The position numbers and the translations under genes were made by a program. The notes under the pieces are model-generated. The model was not told the origin of the DNA and ran no database searches. It saw nothing but the letters and a program-made list of their open reading frames with translations. Below, piece after piece: positions 3,999 through 6,804 of a DNA stretch of 6,804 nucleotides. This stretch comes from Chitinophagaceae bacterium. GTDB taxonomy: Bacteria; Bacteroidota; Bacteroidia; Chitinophagales; Chitinophagaceae. The DNA lies in NCBI GenBank assembly GCA_025362915.1, contig JANYEU010000056.1, positions 1-6,804 of the forward strand, in the 5' to 3' direction. The stretch's first letter is position 1, and each line of letters starts with the position of its first letter.

Positions 3999-6804
3999 AT
4001 GAAAAATTCAACAAAAACATTGCCAGTAAAAACGCTTACAGGTAATCTATGTTCCAAAAAAGAAGTAAATAAGCAAGGAAGTCTATTCCTAAGTTGGCTG
4101 AAAATGTTGCCACTTGTTTTGTTGGTAGCAATGGGTGGCATGCTTACTAAAGCATCTGCGCAGACCTATTATTTCAAGCCTGTTTCTGCTTCGAATTCTG
4201 TCACAACTAATGCCGTAGCAAACTGGTTGGTTAGTACAGATAGTACTGGTAGTACCACTGCTTATACCACGCCTACCACCACTGGAGCAAATACATTTCA
4301 ATATCTTGGTGCCGCTAATAGCGTTATTACGCTTACAGGTGCAAGTGTGATGACTATTCCTTCGTCAACTTCTTTTAGCATATATGGAACTATCCATAAC
4401 GACTATAGTACACTTAATAGTACTAATAATAACGTAGTTGCAACGGGGACGCTCATTATGCAGAACGGTTCAATTTACGAATTCAATCACCCCAATCAAA
4501 GCATCTATTTCTCAACGGCCATTCCCACTACGAATGTTACTTGGAGTTCCAATTCTACTATTGTTATAAATGGGTGTAGTGCGAATGATAACTTATTTAC
4601 TGTGGGTGGAACTTATGGGAACTTGATAGTTAATGCCCCAACCACAAATAGTGTTGGGGTATATTTCGTTGCCGGTTCTGGTGCACTTACATTTAATGGT
4701 AATGTAAGTTTTATTTCTTTGGGGCAAGGAAAACTTAAAATGTTTAATAGCCCTACTACTTCTTGTACATTGACTGTAGCAGGCAATTATTATTGTAATA
4801 ACCTTAGTGTACCTATTGCCAATGTGAATTTTTTGTCGGCAGGATTGTTAGCAGGTAATAGTTTCACTATGAATATCGGTGGAAATGTAACGGGTGCCAT
4901 TGCTACTGGAACAACCCCAGCTACTAGCGGATTTAATATTTTGAATTTGACGGGTTATGGAACGTTGGATTTGGGTGTGTTAGGTCAGTTTTCTAATGGT
5001 AAATGGACTAATATTAATGTTTCTGGTAACTACAGTTTGCTTTCAGCTTTGGCTACTAGCTCTAGTACTACAATAAATGTAACAGGGACTTTAGATTGTG
5101 GCGCATACGCTGTAAGTGGAACAAGTAGTTTATTTACGCTAGCAAGTGGTGCCACCCTAAAAACTTCTTTGGCTGCTGGTATCAATGGGGCAGTAACCAC
5201 AACAGGAACATCTTCATTTAGCACATCAGCCAATTATGAATTTGATGGTAGTGCAGCATTAGCAGTTACTGGAACGAATATGCCAGTAACAGTAAATAAT
5301 TTGACAGCCAATAATTCTAATGGGCTTAAACAGAGTGCAGCCACTACTGTTAGTGCAAGTTTATTTTTAACAGCGGGCTCTTTTAGTCTGAATAGTTTGG
5401 CATTAACAATGGGTAGCAATGCCAATATTGTTCGCACAGGTGGTACCATTTCCGGCGCACCAACCTATGCTTCTACAGTAAATGTGGCTTATGGCAATAC
5501 GTTGACAACTTCGGCTGCAACCGCCTCATCTACAGCTTCATACGCAACTAACGCTGCTACAGCCCCTGTTGCAACAACTACTACCGCTGCAACTGCGGTT
5601 ACTACTTCAATATCAACTAGTGCTGTAACAACTTATGTTACGCCAGTTGCAACTTCGGCAGCAACTTCTAATGGTTTAATATTAACACCTTCTGCGGCAA
5701 CTGCTGCTGGTAGTGCGGTGCTTACATTTGCAAATACAACTGGCGTTGTTGCTGGGCAAACTGTTACGGGTACTAATATTCCAGCGAGTACTACTGTATT
5801 GTCTTTGGTGGCAAATACATCTGTTACCTTGTCTGCAAATGTGCAAACTGGAGGTGTTGCGGTAGGTGCCAACATTACTTTTACTAGTGCGTCCCCGAAT
5901 GTGTTGACGTTCACTGCCTCTGGTAGTCCAACTGCTGGTACACTTGTAACTGGAACAAATATACCTGCAGGTACTACGGTATCTTCATCTACGGCTACAG
6001 TTGTTACGTTGTCCAATGCTATTACAAGTGGTACTACTGTTGCAAGTGGTGCGAGCATCAATTTTAGTAGTAATGTTTTAACGTTTGCTAGTACAACAGG
6101 AGTAGTGGTTGGTCAAATCGTAAGTTCCGGTGCTTCAAGTAGTCCTATTCCTGGTGGAGCTACGGTAACTTCTTTTACTGGTACCACAGTTAATTTGTCT
6201 GCAAATGTGGCGATTGCAACGCTTGCGTCTGGGGTAGCTCTTAGTTTTGATGGCAATACTTTGACGGTTTCCAGTGCAACTGGCATTACCGCAGGGCAAT
6301 CTGTATTTGGTACTAATATACAGCCAGGTGTAAAAGTTGCTTCAGTTAGCGGTACTACAGTGGTACTATCTACCCCTGTGAATGGTGCCATTGCGAGTAG
6401 TGCTGCTATTACTTTTGGTGGAAATGTATTATCATTTGCAAGTACCATTGGCATAGTTGTCGGTCAAATTGCAATTGGTACCAACATTCCAACAGGCGAT
6501 ACAGTGGTAGCCGTTACAAGTACAACTGTTACTTTATCTGCCCCAGTAACTTCAACTGGTGTAACAAATGGTCAAAGCATTGTCTTTGGCAGAGCCTTGT
6601 ATTTTGCAAGCACTTCTGGTATTGTTGCTGGACAAACAGTTACTGGTACAAACATACCATCAGGTACTACCGTGTCTTATGTAAATGCAAGGGAGGTTTA
6701 TTTGTCAAAAGCTATTACAGCCAGTGTAGCAAGTGGGGCAACCATTACCTTCTCTACTTCTGCAATAACAACAGGTGTAGAGTTGCCTACAAGCACTACT
6801 GCAT
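3999..6804 (+). CDS. Large secreted adhesin-like beta-strand-repeat protein (C-terminus beyond window)
   Basis: The frame is open for 935 codons to the window edge without a stop or frameshift. ATG 3999 is preferred: it has an A-rich leader (AATAACAAGCACCAT) and gives a workable signal peptide, with a long charged N-region, hydrophobic core at 36-49 (MLPLVLLVAMGGML) and likely cleavage after ASA at 54. ATG 3927 in the same frame would add 24 residues. Residues 55-501 are Gly/Ser/Thr/Asn-rich and beta-strand-like (GALTFNGNV, TINVTGTLDCGAYAVSG, YEFDGSAALAVTGTNMPVTVNNLTANNS), typical of Bacteroidota surface beta-strand-repeat proteins. Residues 502-573 are an Ala/Thr/Ser linker, 574-921 are six repeats, and 922 onward is ITTGVELPTSTT. 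Relatives usually end in a T9SS sorting domain; that end is not visible here. The role is inferred to be cell-surface adhesion or matrix. No catalytic motif is seen, and the partner or ligand is unknown. Confidence 0.9.
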   Translation, partial: MKNSTKTLPVKTLTGNLCSKKEVNKQGSLFLSWLKMLPLVLLVAMGGMLTKASAQTYYFKPVSASNSVTTNAVANWLVSTDSTGSTTAYTTPTTTGANTFQYLGAANSVITLTGASVMTIPSSTSFSIYGTIHNDYSTLNSTNNNVVATGTLIMQNGSIYEFNHPNQSIYFSTAIPTTNVTWSSNSTIVINGCSANDNLFTVGGTYGNLIVNAPTTNSVGVYFVAGSGALTFNGNVSFISLGQGKLKMFNSPTTSCTLTVAGNYYCNNLSVPIANVNFLSAGLLAGNSFTMNIGGNVTGAIATGTTPATSGFNILNLTGYGTLDLGVLGQFSNGKWTNINVSGNYSLLSALATSSSTTINVTGTLDCGAYAVSGTSSLFTLASGATLKTSLAAGINGAVTTTGTSSFSTSANYEFDGSAALAVTGTNMPVTVNNLTANNSNGLKQSAATTVSASLFLTAGSFSLNSLALTMGSNANIVRTGGTISGAPTYASTVNVAYGNTLTTSAATASSTASYATNAATAPVATTTTAATAVTTSISTSAVTTYVTPVATSAATSNGLILTPSAATAAGSAVLTFANTTGVVAGQTVTGTNIPASTTVLSLVANTSVTLSANVQTGGVAVGANITFTSASPNVLTFTASGSPTAGTLVTGTNIPAGTTVSSSTATVVTLSNAITSGTTVASGASINFSSNVLTFASTTGVVVGQIVSSGASSSPIPGGATVTSFTGTTVNLSANVAIATLASGVALSFDGNTLTVSSATGITAGQSVFGTNIQPGVKVASVSGTTVVLSTPVNGAIASSAAITFGGNVLSFASTIGIVVGQIAIGTNIPTGDTVVAVTSTTVTLSAPVTSTGVTNGQSIVFGRALYFASTSGIVAGQTVTGTNIPSGTTVSYVNAREVYLSKAITASVASGATITFSTSAITTGVELPTSTTA
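5502..5717 (+). other. Ala/Thr/Ser-rich low-complexity linker within the adhesin
   Basis: Residues 502-573 of the large protein are dominated by Ala, Thr and Ser (for example ATASSTASYATNAATAP and ATTTTAATAVTTSIS) with a little Val and almost no charged residues. It separates the N-terminal beta-strand-repeat region from the GTNIP repeats and probably acts as an extended stalk or spacer. Codons for Ala and Thr are mixed, so it is not a simple trinucleotide expansion. Confidence 0.8.
5718..6761 (+). repeat. Six in-frame protein repeats of 56-61 residues (GTNIP-x-GTTV type)
   Basis: Units start at 5718, 5901, 6075, 6258, 6426 and 6594 (protein residues 574, 635, 693, 754, 810 and 866), with lengths 61, 58, 61, 56, 56 and 56. 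The shared pattern is V-L-T-F-A-S-T-T-G-V-V-x-G-Q, then V-x-G-T-N-I-P-x-G-T-T-V, then a short strand T-x-V-T-L-S, then V-A-S-G-A-x-I-T-F. Unit 3 is the most divergent (SSGASSSPIPGGATV in place of the core). The pattern predicts small all-beta modules in tandem. Similar GTNIPAGTTV-type phrases occur in phage tail and bacterial surface proteins (from memory, not searched). Confidence 0.92.

Noticed and set aside
3845..4301. Minus-strand ORFs over the start of the adhesin
   Set aside because: They lie antisense to the signal peptide and early beta-strand region of the well-supported plus-strand gene and show no motif of their own.
5030..6454. Several long minus-strand ORFs
   Set aside because: These are shadows of the Ala/Thr/Val/Gly-rich plus-strand repeats. 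Their Val/Ala/Pro-rich translations mirror the repeat composition and they have no independent features.

Overview
The window looks like a piece of a Bacteroidota chromosome, plausibly Chitinophagaceae-like. The evidence is moderate-to-low GC, start codons without Shine-Dalgarno sequences, a pectate lyase ending in a type IX secretion (T9SS) C-terminal sorting domain, and a second secreted protein built from the low-complexity beta-strand repeats common in Bacteroidota surface proteins. The exact taxon cannot be fixed from the sequence.

Left end (1-405): a non-coding tandem array of 44-bp units, each made of two diverged 22-bp halves, enters from outside the window and ends near 229. Two terminator-like hairpins follow, one best oriented for the minus strand (271-300) and one for the plus strand (355-393). 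The second ends only 12 bases before the next start codon.

406-3033: a pectate lyase gene (PL1-like beta-helix, calcium-binding-type DTDHDG segment, putative carbohydrate-binding-like region, Fn3-like domain, T9SS sorting domain; about 873 residues when repaired). It is broken by four frameshifts and one in-frame TGA. One frameshift is an exact 7-bp tandem duplication whose removal restores the family sequence. The gene is almost certainly a pseudogene, although three of the lesions lie in short homopolymers and could be read errors.

3034-3998: almost 1 kb without a convincing gene. It holds a 163-bp MITE-like element (near-perfect 28/29-bp terminal inverted repeats around a 21-bp perfect hairpin), two short palindromes, a probable terminator (3341-3380), a featureless AT-rich stretch, and a 20-bp direct repeat that carries ATGAAAAAAA twice just before the next gene.

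3999-6804: the start of a very large secreted surface or adhesin-like protein, open to the window end (935 codons seen). It has a signal peptide, about 450 residues of beta-strand-repeat sequence, an Ala/Thr/Ser-rich linker, and six 56-61-residue repeats with a GTNIP-x-GTTV core. After the sixth repeat the sequence returns to a phrase (SAITTGVELPTSTT) that would normally continue the earlier module. This suggests that the linker and repeat block were inserted into an older beta-strand module.

The two genes have no visible functional partnership beyond both being exported surface or secreted proteins. No defence system, RNA gene or CRISPR is visible. The most interesting items are the nested inverted-repeat element, the 44-bp array, the decay history of the lyase and the interrupted adhesin module.
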